A DNA stretch of 64,000 nucleotides from Limnephilus marmoratus (GCA_917880885.1 OU862919.1:55093058-55157057); one strand, 5' to 3'; counted from the first letter of the stretch, positions 23,101 to 34,678 are shown. The notes: a model not told the origin generated them from the sequence alone. A program made the numbers and translations.

Positions 23101-23191
23101 ATACATAAGAAAAACACTAATAACAAAAATATATAAGCTCCTTTCGGCTGCAAGGTCTGCCATTATTTGCTGCATCATCTTTGTATTTGAT

Positions 23192-23634
23192 CTAAAACAT
23201 ATTATACATTTCCTTATTATCATTTTCACTAAATTCTCCTATTATTGGCCAGAACTTCAATCTGATTATTGCCAATAAGGTATGAGTACCTGCATGCAAG
23301 TGTAAATGATGGTAGTTTTTCATAATTAATTCGGTTAAATTATGATGTGGTGGCAGCAAGATTGGATGTCGTTGATTTTTTGGCAGCAATTTTCCTTCGG
23401 AAAGCCTGCCGCCTACGCAAAGTATATCATTATGTATATAAGGATTTAGTAGAGAGATGTAGTTCCTAAAAATGTCCCAATCTTGCGTTACTGTTGCCAA
23501 CACTACAGTTTTTGTTTTCACCTCAGGTGGATCTATGTACGTAGATTCTCCGCATGGCCAACTGGATGGTGCAAGAGTTAGCCAATTGGGTCCGTGCCAC
23601 CAAATGGTGGATGTCAATAATTGAGAAGTCCTAA
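23192..23634 (-). pseudogene. BEL integrase N-terminal part
   Basis: The minus strand reads STIWWHGPNWL, RNYISLLNPYIHND, CVGGRLSEGKLL, HPILLPPHHNLTELI and HLHLHAGTHTLLAIIR, the region just before the zinc-binding integrase N-terminus of BEL elements. It ends in unrelated residues, so about 100 residues with the CxxC and first catalytic Asp have been lost. Its upstream neighbour in the element is the RT part at 25920 onward. The frame is continuous across the LINE insertion if one target copy is removed. Confidence 0.85.
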
Positions 23635-25897
23635 CTTTCTGGTGGTGTCAAAAGTAAACCTCTTTCGCGGCTGGCGCTCTAAGGTGAAAACGGTATCAGC
23701 TCCAACTAGAATCAAAATAGAAAAACTACAAAACGAGTATGTCAGAAGTGAGTATGAGAAGTGTGCAGAAATGAGATTGAATGAGAAGGAAATGAACGGT
23801 CTAAGCATAGAGGAAACATGGAACCACATTAAGGTGAGTCTATGCGAATCTGCTAGAGACGTGTGTGGAATAAGTAAGCAAGGTAGGAAAAAAGGTGATG
23901 CATGGTGGGATGATGAGATCAAAGCACTGGTCTCAGAGAAGAAGAAAGCATGGTTACATCTGATAGCGACTGGCAGTGTTTCAAGCGAAGAGAGAGATCG
24001 AGCGAAAGAAGTGTATAAGGTATGCAAGAAAAGAGTAAGTGTTGGGGTGAAAGAACGGAAAAAACGCCTGGAAGAAGAAGAGGGAATCAAAATGACAAAC
24101 CACTTCCAAGAAAACATAAAACTGTTTTGGAAGGAGGTCAAAAGATCCCGGAGTAGACCAGAGAACGGAAGCATGAAAGTGATAAAATCGAAAGATGGAC
24201 AAATGTTGACGAATGAGAATGAAATTAAAGAGAGATGGATGAAATATTTCGAGGAGGTCTTCGAAAGTAACCCGAGTGACTGTGATCCAAGCGGTGAATC
24301 GGTTATGAACGATGATGGAGTGAATGTTACCAAAATCAGCATGGATGAAATAAAAAAATCTATTAAATGTATGAAAAATGGTAAGGCTGTGGGTTTCGAC
24401 AATATTGCTGCCGAATACTTTAAAGGAGATAGCCGTATTATTCTCACATGGTTGTGCAGACTTTTTAACCAATGTTTAGAGGAGGGTTACACGCCATTAG
24501 ATTGGAGAAGGGCTGTAATCATGCCATTGTACAAAGGTAAAGGGTCACGTATGGAATGTGGGAATCATAGGGCTATTAGCCTTCTTAGTACAGTGGGCAA
24601 GTTGTATGGTAGAATATTGATTGAAAGGGTAAGAATGGAAACAAAAGATAAAATATGGGATGTGCAAGGTGCTTTTATGAGTGGAAGGGGATGCATGGAC
24701 CAGATTTTCTCATTGCGTATGCTCACTGAAAAGTTTCTTGCAAAAAAACAGAAACTCTTCTGTGCCTTTGTAGATCTACAAAAAGCATACGACCGAGTTG
24801 ACAGGAAAAAGCTATGGAAGGTATTGTCCAAGTATGGAGTGAATAAGTATCTCATACAGGCAATTGCGTCTCTGTATGAGGGAAGCGTTGCATGTGTTAG
24901 GGTGAACGGCGATTTTACGGGGTGGTTTGACATCACAAAAGGTGTTAAACAAGGCTGCGTAATGTCGCCGTGGTTATTCAATCTATATATGGATAATTGT
25001 ATGCAAGAATTGAAAGAGATGGGATTGGGTGCGAAATTGAGTAATCTAGAAGTATGTTGTCTGTTGTATGCTGATGATGCGGTGCTGATATCTAACAGTA
25101 TGGAAGATCTACAGTCTCTCGTGTCAAGAATGAACGAAGTATGCATGAAAAATGAGTTAATGATGAATGTAAGTAAGTCTAAAGTCATGGTGTTTGAAAG
25201 AGAGAGTACGAAAACAGTATGCAATATAGTTGTGAATGATGAATACTTGGAGCAGGTGGATGAGTTTGTTTATTTGGGAAGTATGTTTACGAGAGATGGG
25301 AAGGCTGATAGAGATATTGAAAGAAGGGTGAATGCAGGTAACTCTATTAATGGAGGACTGAACGCCGTTGGCAGCAACAAAAAACTGTCCAAAGACGCGA
25401 AACTAGCCGTCCATAATGGAGTACTGGTACCTACCCTGATGTATGGCAGTGAGGCATGGAACTGGCAGAGGAAGGATGAAAGTAGACTGAACGCTGTAGA
25501 AATGAGATCCCTGAGGCGTATGTGTGGTAAAACCATGTATGATCGTGTGAGAAATGTGGAAATCCGCAAAGAATGCAAGGCTGATGTAAGCGTGATGAGT
25601 AAGATCAAGAAAGGAACGCTCCGATGTTTTGGGCATGTAGAGCGAATGAACGAGGAAAGGAGTGTAAGGAGAATATATGAAGCAAATGTGAATGGTAGAA
25701 GAAGTCGAGGACGCCCAAGAAAGACATGGCACGACCAAGTGAATCAGATACTTGAGTCGGGTCATGTCAAGAGTCAGAATAATAGAAGAGAATGTATGAG
25801 ACGTTGTATGAATGTCAACGAGGCAAGGAATGTGTGCCAAGACCGGGATGTTTGGCGGTCCGTCCTCTCTGCCTACCCCTGCGGGGAAACGGCGTGA
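23635..25897 (+). CDS. RTE-like reverse transcriptase (N-terminally truncated)
   Basis: Long open frame of about 750 codons; the first few codons belong to the host BEL sequence. RT blocks in order: KNGKAVGFDNIAAEYF (about residue 253), NHRAISLLSTVGKLYGRIL, CAFVDLQKAYDRVD (motif A), GVKQGCVMSPWLFNLYMD (motif B), LLYADDAVLIS (catalytic YADD) and FVYLGSMFTRDG. The C-terminal part has LRCFGHVERM and GRRSRGRPRKTWHDQV, characteristic of RTE-type elements. All RT catalytic residues are kept and the frame has no stop. Without endonuclease and 5' UTR it should be inactive for transposition. Clade assignment is by motif resemblance only. Confidence 0.88.
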
Positions 25898-25919
25898 TGG
25901 TTAGTTAGTTAGTTAGTTA
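23635..25919 (+). mobile_element. RTE-like LINE inserted in BEL pol
   Basis: Flanked by a 12-bp duplication GAGAAGTCCTAA (23623-23634 and 25920-25931). It ends in a GTTA repeat (GTTAGTTAGTTAGTTAG), as in RTE-type LINEs. The 5' end is truncated within the region before RT, and no endonuclease is present. The intact ORF and clean duplication suggest a fairly recent insertion. Confidence 0.92.
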
Positions 25920-26979
25920 GAGAAGTCCTAATATCTCTGGATAGTACATCCGCAGCATTATCTTCTAATATCACATGCTTTTGACAAATGATTCTCCTAG
26001 GTACCTTCACATTATTTATCTGCGGCAATTCTTCCATATAAGCTCTCCAAACTTTCCAAATGTCAGGAGATATATCTTCAACCCACTGAGTTTTGTTCTG
26101 CCACAGACGTTCCATTAGTAGCTTCGCTACTACCGTTACAGGTCCTATCAGACCCGGGGGATTAAAAATGGATGCTATGTAGGATAGCATCCGTCGTTTG
26201 CTTCTACTTAGCAAGCAATCTTCTTCACCACTGCCACCAGCCATTAAGTCATCCATGTAAAAATTTTCTTTAAGAATGTGACTGACCTTGGGATTTGTGC
26301 CTTGATTTTCATTTCCTAGCCGCTCCAAACATCTTGTGGCTAAGAATGATGATCCCAGACCGTAGACTGTATTCAGCTGATAATGTTGAATCTCCTCGCT
26401 GGGTGCGTCTCTCCAAAGCATACGTTGTAAGTCCCTATCCTCCGGTTGCACTAATATCTGCCGGTACATTTTTTCTATGTCGGCTGTTAACGCGTACTGA
26501 TGTTTTCTGGAATTCAACAGATGTGTACATAAATCCTTTTGCAATGTCGGCCCAATCATAAGGGCATCATTTAGGGTAATTCCAGTTGAGGATTTAGCTG
26601 ATCCATCGACTACGACTCTGGTCTTACTAGTTGCACTAGATTCTTTGATCACCGCATGGTGAGGCAGATAATAGGGTATTTGATTTTGTGACAATGGTTC
26701 ACATTGCGTCATATGACCTAAGTCTTTGTACTCCTGCATAAAATTCTTGTAATCTTTCATTAATTCTGGGTTTGAGGCTAATTTTTCCTCCAAATTACAC
26801 AATCTCTTCTCCGCCATAGGGAGACTTTCGCCTAGCAGTTTCGCATAGGGGCGTTGTGTTAAATTTACAATGAAACGGCCTCTTCCATTTCTTTTCTGAG
26901 CAGCTGTGAAGCTTTCTTCACACGCTCGCTCCTCTTGATTCCTATGTTTAATAGGACTTAGCTCCTCTAATTTCAACAA
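25920..26979 (-). pseudogene. BEL reverse transcriptase with internal deletions
   Basis: The minus strand reads LPHHAVIKESS and KTRVVVDGSAKSS, then YALTADIEKMYRQI (motif A), VYGLGSSFLATRCL and NFYMDDLMAGG (motif C, YMDD). After EDCLLS it jumps to KRRMLSYIASIFNPPGL, so a stretch of RT thumb is deleted. After LPQINNVKVPRRI it jumps to LEDNAADVLSRDI, so most of RNase H is gone. The reading frame overlaps the end of gag-protease by 7 bp, a frameshift relative to the single BEL polyprotein. Confidence 0.88.
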
Positions 26980-28121
26980 ATTTTTATTAAGTTGAGTGAA
27001 AGATTACAAATTTTTACTGGCCTCTTTTCTGAAGTGAAGATGGGTCCGGAATCTTGAATCTTCATCCGGTCAGAGTGCAGAGTCTCCCAGAAAGTGTCAG
27101 CCCCGATCAACATGTCTATCGGGCCGGTTTCATTAAAGTTTGGATCTGCCAATTGCAATCCTTGGGGGATGCCGTTGCCTTTTTCCTGAAATGAGATTTG
27201 CGGTAGATTACTGGTCACCTCCGACAATACTAGGCATTCAATCCTCTTTGAATATGGTGCATAATTGGAAGATATTTCCAAATCCACAATGTTTTTAATA
27301 TGCTGTATTTTATTATGAATTCCGGTAATAGGGATATAAGTTTTTCTAATTTTTAATTGTAATTTAGAAACGAATTCTTGACTAATATAGTTAAATTGTG
27401 CCTCTGAATCCAGTAAAATTCTAGCCTTACTTAAATTCCCTTTATTATTTCTCACGTTAATGATTGCTGTTGATAATGAAATAAGATTGCTGGATGATTT
27501 CGATGCATGATTGTTAATAATAAGTTCTCTTGAAGAAGTATCGCTTCCCTGATGACTTTGCATTTTATCTTCATTTTGTAAATGTAACAAAGTGTTGTGT
27601 GAATTCGCTCCACACTTGTGACAACTATATTTACTTTTACAATCTTGAAATTTATGTTCTACCGACAAACATTTCAGACAAGCATTCAAACGATGTATTA
27701 TTGTCAATCTATCCTCTATTGCTAAATTTAAAAACTTTTGACAATTATAAGTTTTATGATTTTTATTACAATAAATACAATTATGCTCATAATCTTCTTT
27801 GAACCGAGGTGGTTCAAAGATTGAAAGTTTGATAGAATTGATGATTTTACCGGTTTCGTTGAATTTATCCTTGGCCTTTGTCAATACACTATAATATGAG
27901 TTTTCAAACATTTCTCGTTCGGTTCCATTTTTTAATTCGTCCGGTAATAATATTTCTATTTTATCTTGGAATTTTCTAAAGACATCTAGTATAGGTTCGA
28001 TTCTTTTCATACGTATTTCGATTTCCGAATGTAACAACTCTTTCCCATCCAAGTAATTGTTAAATCTAGACAATTTTCCCTTACATATGCCGCACTGGGC
28101 AATTAAATATTTCAAATCCAT
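26973..28121 (-). pseudogene. BEL gag and aspartic protease
   Basis: Start chosen at the Met of MDLKYLIAQCGICKGK, which matches BEL gag beginnings; an upstream Met exists at 28157. Zinc-knuckle region: CIYCNKNHKTYNC, CLKCLSVEHKFQDC and CHKCGANSHNTLLH. Protease: ARILLDSEAQFNYIS, where the expected D(S/T)GA active site reads DSEA, so Gly is replaced by Glu and activity is doubtful. The middle part of gag is missing between KIINSIKLSI and FEPPRFKED. The frame ends by a shift at 26973. Confidence 0.85.
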
Positions 28122-28954
28122 GATTTTAAATAACAGGGATAAATAACAGACAATCAATACTCACTGATTGCTCTGGCGTGGTTCAATTTTAACCACGCTA
28201 AACACTAAAAAAACTTGCACTGTCTTTTACTCGATTGTTTCTTTTGTTTTAACAAAACACTAAAAAATCTTCTATTATTAATTTCTGATGAAAGCTCGCG
28301 TCGTAACTTGACCTTTTACAAACAACGGAATGACTTCGTGCCTACCGTCTGCATTGCCGACTTGAACAATATTTCGGAAGTCAAAACAACGCCCAACGAT
28401 CGCTTTCAGATTGTTTGAATAATCAATTAATACATTTCATGTATTATAATAATTATCCTTCTGTTTTTTGCGGAATCATAATCATATGACTTAGCCACAA
28501 AAAACCTAGTTAGTTTCAGTTGCAAATAAATAACGACAGTACAGCGTACTCGTCGCCTGCTTTACCGACAGTATCGAAAACATCAACATCAAAACTCAAA
28601 ACAAAACAATGAAAACACAAAACTCCGATCTTTATGTTTTTTGCGACACTATAATCATAGCTAGCCACAAAAAATCTTGCCAATATCAATTGTAACAATT
28701 AGCCCGTTGCGATTTTTTATATCAACAACAATAAAATACCGAAGTGGTCTAACCGAATTTGTTTTTTCTATGGGATCAAATGGATAATTCAGGATGGTCA
28801 CTTGCCCGTGTTGTGGATCCGCTTCATCAGAATTCTCCTGGTTTATTGCTGGTTCATGTCTGGCTTTCATTGATTTTTTGATCTGGCTCCCAGGATCGCA
28901 TTCAGCCGAAAAAATCGTATCCGCTCGTGGGATCATACGGCTCGAAGGATCAGA
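28122..28954 (-). other. BEL 5' untranslated region and primer binding site
   Basis: The minus strand directly after the LTR end (28955) reads TC then TGATCCTTCGAGCCG, a plausible primer binding site. An ORF of 91 codons (28661-28936) follows, with no function recognised. Two imperfect copies of a 55-bp phrase (TTTTTTGCG...ATAATCATA...AGCCACAAAAAA) lie at about 28455-28512 and 28635-28692. Confidence 0.55.
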
Positions 28955-29212
28955 TGTAAAATTGTTAGGTCTTCACTCAGGAGAAATCTTGGGATGCCTT
29001 TTTATAAATGATGCACTTTTTTATAATTTAATTTCATGATTTTTTAATTGTTATGATTTGATATTTATAACTGACGACAATAATTTTTCCCCACCCAATG
29101 GACAAGGGTTCAGTAGTATTTTAAATTCTTAGTGCAAGTTTTCGTAAAGAAGTGAGTTAATTTTACTGATGCAAGCCCTTTTATAAGGATTTCGTACATC
29201 TATATTTCCCTT
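28955..29212 (-). repeat. BEL 5' LTR, U3 side missing
   Basis: Nearly identical to 20954-21210. It stops at CCCTT (29212), where the other LTR continues for about 155 bp more. The new sequence begins AACTGGGAGGATTGTTCAAT with a small hairpin (ACTGGGA/TCCCAGT). The 5' LTR was therefore truncated by a deletion or a later insertion. Confidence 0.8.
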
Positions 29213-29419
29213 AACTGGGAGGATTGTTCAATCCCAGTCTGTTACATGAGTCAGTTACATAAGTACGACTATAACATTATTTAAAAGAGATGAAATAAGA
29301 AAATATAACAAAAAATGAAACATAACAGGGTGGTACCTAATCATAACATAAAATTAAAACATCAATAGTCTTATTTTTAAAATGGAAAATTTTTATTTGA
29401 CCTAAATTAATAATTATTA

Positions 29420-32400
29420 TTATTCGGAGTCACCATCATTAACACCAATGTTTCCGTATGTTATGGTCTTATAAAATTCATGATATTGTTCAGGAATACT
29501 TCCTGAATTACAAAGACTTATAAGGTCATTGTATTTATCTTTTTGAATCGGCAAAGGGGTATCATACGCCTTATGAAGTTCGATGTCAATAGCATGAAAA
29601 TGTCTTGTGGCATTACGAACGATGATAGTCTGAAACTCTTTTCTGAGGTCATATTTATACTCCAGCTGATTGGAATGATCTCCAGAGGTATGAACTTGCT
29701 TGACGTAGCTCCATGTCATTTTTTTTATTTTGGGTATCTTTAGTCCAATTTTTATTCTTTAACAGTATTTTAAAGTCGTAAAAGTTATCTTGTGACATAT
29801 CTCGAACTTCGTAGGGATTTTCAACAATTTTTGCCTATCTCACGAGAATCTTCCATTCATTTGGACTATAAATCGTCCTAGGAGCACTTGCTTTTTCAAT
29901 TACTGCGTGCACACTATCTCCCTCATTTTGAGTGTGACCCTTTTCTAAGAAGCTGTGTGTAATGTTGATTCCGAATTCTTTAGCTGCATATAAATATAGG
30001 CTAAAAACCACTCTATTTCGATTCTGTCCAGGGCAGTTATCAGACCAGAATCTGAATTCTTTAGCCCCCTTTTCAACTTTTTTTTTAATAAAATCAAGCA
30101 AACAACTACTTACTTCATTGGCTCCTCGTTTTGCGATTCCTTCGTGCCACATATAGCAGATCCCGTGTCTCGCTGCCATATCGTAAACAGTGAAATTGTA
30201 GGTGGACAATTTTCGTTTATAATAAAAAATACTCGCTTTACCATGAGGACAAGTTAACACCTTTTGAAAATCAAAAGTCGCACATATTGTTGAACCATCA
30301 GAAGCGATAGCTTTGGCCTTGTCGTTATTTTTTAGGTTCCGGGCAAACTCTTTCTCCTCGCGATGCAGAATATAGGCTTCTTTCTGCTCATCAGAGGGCT
30401 GAGACATATTTTTAAATGCATAGCACTGGTCGCACTGATCCTTTTTAGGGATATGGAAACCTAAATTAAATTTTTGATTAACAATATCTCTGTATTGTCG
30501 TTCAGATTGCGCCTTTTTGGTATATATGTCTGGGTTAAACCATTCAACATACAATTTGAACATCCGAGCAATGCTGAGACTTCCATCTAAATATAACTTT
30601 GTCGAATCTTTTCTAATATAATGCGATTCGACCGGTACAAATGATTGAACTTGGTCGCACACACTTTTCACCACATCCTCGACAATTATTTTTTTATGAT
30701 TTTTATGGGCCCCTCTGTTGTCTGGCTGAACGACCATTGATCCGTCATACTTCTTCCAGGCCGTTGTAACTATTCTTTCCCCGACAGAAAGAGTATTCAA
30801 AAAGAATATTTTACAGACGTTGGTCTTATCAGATTCCAACGATAACATTGACCTTTGTGGCAGGAAATATTTGAACGTATACTGACGGTTATGTTTTAAA
30901 TCATTGGTGAGTGCACGACGTTTCTTCTCCTTTGTAGTATATTTAACAACAAAGCTCCATTGTAGCTGTCTATCACCCAGATTCCAAAATTTTTGTAAAA
31001 TATCTGCTCTTTCTTTATTTGAAAAATGTGTGCCGCATTTCAGCTTACAGGAGCAAGGTGGGCCAAGTACTTTTTCATCGGCACATTTTCCACGTTTGGT
31101 GAAGTACTTCTTGCCCAGGTTTTTAAGACATTTTCGTTTGATGTCTACCCATTCCGATTGATTTCGGCGGCGTTTTGTATTTATCCTCGTATTAATGCTT
31201 GAAGCTGGAGATGATGCATTCGAAGAACAGCTTGGAGAATTATCTATAGGTAAAATATTATAATCCTCATTGTGTATGCCACAAAAGTCGTCATCGCATA
31301 TATGTGGCCATTCACAGGAGTTTCGTTGAATTCCAGCAATTGCGGCTGTTCATTTCGTCTGCTGGACTCTATGTTCACAGTAACAGAAGAAGGCGAACCG
31401 GGAATATCTGAAATTACAACAATATTTTTTAATTACATCGATTAAAAGTAATCTCAGAAAATTTACTTTCAAAATTATATAGTTTCAGATACAATTAATG
31501 TTTTAATAATTTACCTGATCCAGCAAGCAGCGATGAAAAATCATTTTCAGCAATCAGGTCTGCTGTTTGGCCAATATTTACACTCCGCGGAGGGTCGGAT
31601 TCAGAAACGCCTAAAATCAAAACATAATTTTCTATATACTAGCAGCAAATCGAAGTTGTATACTTGGTATAAATTTTATCTTTTCTCTTTTTTTAACCCT
31701 CCCGCAGCCAACTGGGGACGAAGGTAGACCCCAAAATAACTATCCTTCTTATATCTACTTAAATACATGAAATATATTTTTAGTATTTTAGGTATTCCTG
31801 CGCAAAGGATTAATACATAATATGCCATTTTAAAAAAAATGTGAAAAAATCGTTGATCGCAGAAAAAAATATTTTGTCAAATATAGGTAGGTAATATTCC
31901 CTGCAAAATCATAAATAACAAAAAAAAAATCAAAAAAAGAAAAAGTGTTTTCTTTGGTTTAAATGTTTAGAAAAAAAAATGGGGTCATCAGCCGACCCCC
32001 ACGTTTACGTACGTCCGGTTTGGCATCTTGGCCTGTCGAGAGTTAATGCGCTTTTTAAACACCTACCTGATTTTTTTGCCGAATCGGACTGAGATACAGA
32101 TTGTGGACTATTCAAATCTTTTAACAGATCCTCCATGATATCTCCAAACTCCTCTTGCATTTTATCAACCCCATCAGGAAGAGGTGATTCAGGAATCTCT
32201 GAAAGGTTTAAAAAAATTAAATAAACTCTGTTTCTCAAAAGTTTAAGAAAATCTGATTCTAAGAACGTTTATAATTTTTATGATGAATAATAAGTAAGTA
32301 AAGTAAAAATTATTGACCTTCTTCTTCCTGTGACAGTGGTGACTGAGACGAATCAGGGGAATTCAAATCTGGATTCATCGATTTTGTAATATCCGCATTA

Positions 32401-33260
32401 TTTATTTGATTCGGAGTATCTTCACGACGTTAACAGGGATCTAAAAACATGGAATATGTTAATTTCAAATATTTTTTAAATTACATTTTTTTATTGTAAC
32501 ACAAATATCAATTTTTTTATTGTAACACAGCAGATAAATCTTTACAAAATTGATGAAACATGATAAAATTATAAATTTTCAAGCAGGATTGCATTTACTT
32601 TAGTTTAATCAATAACGCCAAAGAAAAAAAATATATTTTACAGGTGTTTAAGAGTGTTTTTTTTTTTTGTCGAACAAAGTAGTATTGAAAAAACTTCCCA
32701 AGAATAATGTTGGATGTGAACATCCGACACGAAAAAAAATTTTAATGTTCCAAGAACAAAGTCGGATGTTTGTTTCCTGCACCCTGCTACTTGACAGATT
32801 CCAACAAAAAATGTCGGATGTGCTTTTACGGCGACACATAATTTTTTATCACTTAAACATATTTTAGTACCACCTAACAACGATTGAATTAATGTAAAGT
32901 AAAAATTCTCATTGTAAAGAAAAATAATTTATTTTCTGTGATTGTTGTCGGTTATGACAATCCAACATTGTTTTTGGGAGGCCCGATGAAGTAATTTAAA
33001 ATCATAGCAGTTCTGTAGGAAAACAATAAAAACTTACCTAGTACAACTTCTTTTTCATTCTCATTATCCTGATTTGGATAAATAATGTTATTTGTAATGT
33101 CCATTAACTGCTTTATTCGACAATTAATGTTTCTCGACACGTTAGAAGCATGTCCTGGTTCTCGTATATCTCTTTGTTCATTCCAGTTATCACTTGAATT
33201 GTCAATTGGACACATTTTACTAGGCAAACATTTAAAACGATTATTATATTTTCGAGGCAT
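29420..33260 (-). pseudogene. DUF7869-type protein gene, five exons, decayed
   Basis: Exons by eye: 33260-33038 (ATG, MPRKYNNRFK), 32440-32318, 32198-32067, 31610-31515 and 31407 to about 29420. Every junction is phase 1 (exon ends in G, GT donor, AG acceptor). The last exon holds Cys-rich CADEKVLGPPCSCKLKCG, QCDQCYAFK, FDFQKVLTCPHG and FWSDNCPGQNRN, with an acidic EKGHTQNEGDSVHA block typical of the DUF7869 group, which I take to be an RNase H-like transposase. Lesions: TAA in exon 2, a one-base frameshift near 31317, TAG at 29835-29837 and a frameshift near 29740. Exons 2-4 are short, acidic and Ser-rich. Family naming is from motif memory and was not searched. Confidence 0.72.
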
Positions 33261-33622
33261 CGTTAGTTTATACTGTCTTACTAACAAAAGAGCAACAATT
33301 TATTTTTATTTTGATTTGCAAGCACTGATTCATCACGCACGTCCTCACCGTCCCAACTCTCCGAAGAACTAAGTCGATTCTGACAAACCGACTGTGCGCG
33401 CGCACCTCCAATGGCGGACGTATGACAACGAACAAAGTCGGTTGTGCACTTCTGACAATGTTCTTCGAATAGTATGTCACAACCGACTTTGTTCGTTTCA
33501 ATAACTTTTAAAATAATCAAGATAAAAAAAAATCTGAAAACGCAGACTACAAAAGTAAGAAAAGAAATTTAAAATAAGCCAAAAAAAAGATTTTTGCTTT
33601 TATGCAGATCCGACATTGTTCT
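32671..33622. repeat. Array of dispersed CCGAC(A/T)TTGTTC motifs
   Basis: Copies in both orientations at about 32671, 32700-32717, 32751-32770, 32803-32820, 32959-32974, 33427-33446, 33478-33497 and 33608-33622. Consensus (A/C)A(T/A)CC(G/A)AC(A/T)TTGTTC. The pair at 33427 and 33478 is a perfect 20-bp inverted repeat around a 31-bp spacer. They surround exon 1 of the DUF7869-type gene and end at the recognised terminus, which suggests transposase binding sites. Confidence 0.75.
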
Positions 33623-33633
33623 ACGGGACCGTC

Positions 33634-33812
33634 GACAGTTGCCAATCATATTTCACTCTACTACCTACTGTTTCATATTAAGAATATTTTTTGTTTTACT
33701 AAACTTCCACCTTATGTAATTGTCATTGCATTAATTTATTAACTCTATGTCATTGTATTTATTAACTGTATGTAAGAACATAGAAATAAATAAAAAAATA
33801 AAAAATAAAAAA
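33634..33812 (+). mobile_element. A-rich LINE tail at the edge of the gypsy A interruption
   Basis: Ends in AATAAATAAAAAAATAAAAA and joins gypsy A integrase directly (GTTTCCTACC, minus-strand GGTAGGAAAC). It looks like the 3' tail of a plus-strand non-LTR insertion. No coding part is visible. Confidence 0.5.
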
Positions 33813-34490
33813 AGTTTCCTACCAAAAAGTAAAACTGCTGGCTCGACTCCCGTAGTACAATGTGGTGTATTTCTATAATCGGACAAGAATTGTAACAATT
33901 TATCCTTGTAATCAACCTGAAATTTATTTCCTACGATAAGTTTTTTAAGAAAACCCGTAGTAGTTTTCACTGAGTTTTCAGCGAGACCGTTGCTTTTTGG
34001 GTGCATAACTGGGGATGACATGAATTTGATATTGTTTTCCCGAAGAAATTGAAAATCTCGCTCGTAAAAGATGTTCCGTTATCCGACACTATGAGTTCAG
34101 GGTAGCCAAAATTTGCAAATAATTTTCTCAATTCAAATACAGTATTAGCTGAATCTGCCCTTTGAACTTCAATACAGTCGACCCATTTAGTGAACGAATC
34201 GCAGACGACCAAAAATATTTTTCCTGCCAACGGCCCACTGTAATCAAGGTGTAACCTACTCCAGACCTTCCCAGAATTAGGCCATACCGATAATTGACTC
34301 TTTAGAGGAGATTGTTTCGTCGACGCGCATTCTGGACATTCCTGAACAATTTTCTCTAAATCTTTGCTCAGCGACGTCCACCAAAAATAACCTTTTGCTA
34401 ACCCTTTCTTCATTACAATACCTAAGTGTGAACGGTGCACGAGCTCTAAAACTTTTTTATGCAACGAATTTGGAACAATAATCCTATGTT
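33813..34490 (-). pseudogene. Gypsy A integrase, N-terminal and core
   Basis: The minus strand reads VLELVHRSHLGI and CPECASTKQ (HHCC zinc-binding domain). The core follows: RLHLDYSGPL (first Asp), LIVSDNGTSFTS (second Asp), then after a one-base frameshift near 34040 MHPKSNGLAENSVKT (catalytic Glu) and YRNTPHCTTGVEPAVLLFGRK. It stops abruptly at 33813, where the 13-kb block begins; the rest of the domain is at 20690. All DDE residues are present. Confidence 0.88.
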
Positions 34491-34678
34491 GCCAAAATAA
34501 ACAATCCTTAACAAACCAAGGTTCGTTCCTTTTTATCCAATATTTCCATAAATCATCTACGTGACTAATGAGTTTGGGCCACCCCTGCCAAAAGTCAAAA
34601 CGATTTGAATGACAGCGTCTACTCTAGTGGCTTCCATAATCAAATTAACGTCTAGATGCTCACAATTGCTAACACAAC

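Larger units (their letters stand above)
20954..29212 (-). mobile_element. BEL/Pao LTR retrotransposon, defective
   Basis: Minus-strand element with a 3' LTR at 20954-21365 and a partial 5' LTR at 28955-29212. Next to the 5' LTR is a candidate primer binding site (TGATCCTTCGAGCCG). Gag and protease lie at 28.1-27.0 kb, RT at 27.0-25.9 kb, integrase and a C-terminal domain at 23.6-22.2 kb. An RTE-like LINE is inserted at 23635-25919. Internal deletions affect gag, RT, RNase H and integrase, so it cannot be autonomous. Confidence 0.88.
29400..33633 (-). mobile_element. DUF7869-type DNA transposon, decayed, one end recognised
   Basis: Contains a spliced transposase-like pseudogene. Its right end reads, on the minus strand, GACGGTCCCGTAGAACAATG (33633 inward). 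This resembles the terminal repeat GAGGCCCCTAGAAACAAAGA of the transposon at 51522-55036, whose first exon is related in kind. The matching left end was not found; the DNA between 29213 and 29400 is unassigned. Eight copies of a subterminal motif cluster at the promoter side. Confidence 0.6.

Noticed and set aside
23614..25840. Several long minus-strand ORFs opposite the RTE-like reverse transcriptase
   Set aside because: They are antisense shadows of a confirmed coding frame, with hydrophobic, Ser-rich composition and no family motifs.
28661..28936. 91-codon minus-strand ORF in the BEL 5' region as a gene
   Set aside because: It begins right after the primer binding site but shows no recognised domain and is separated from gag by non-coding DNA, so it was left as part of the untranslated region.
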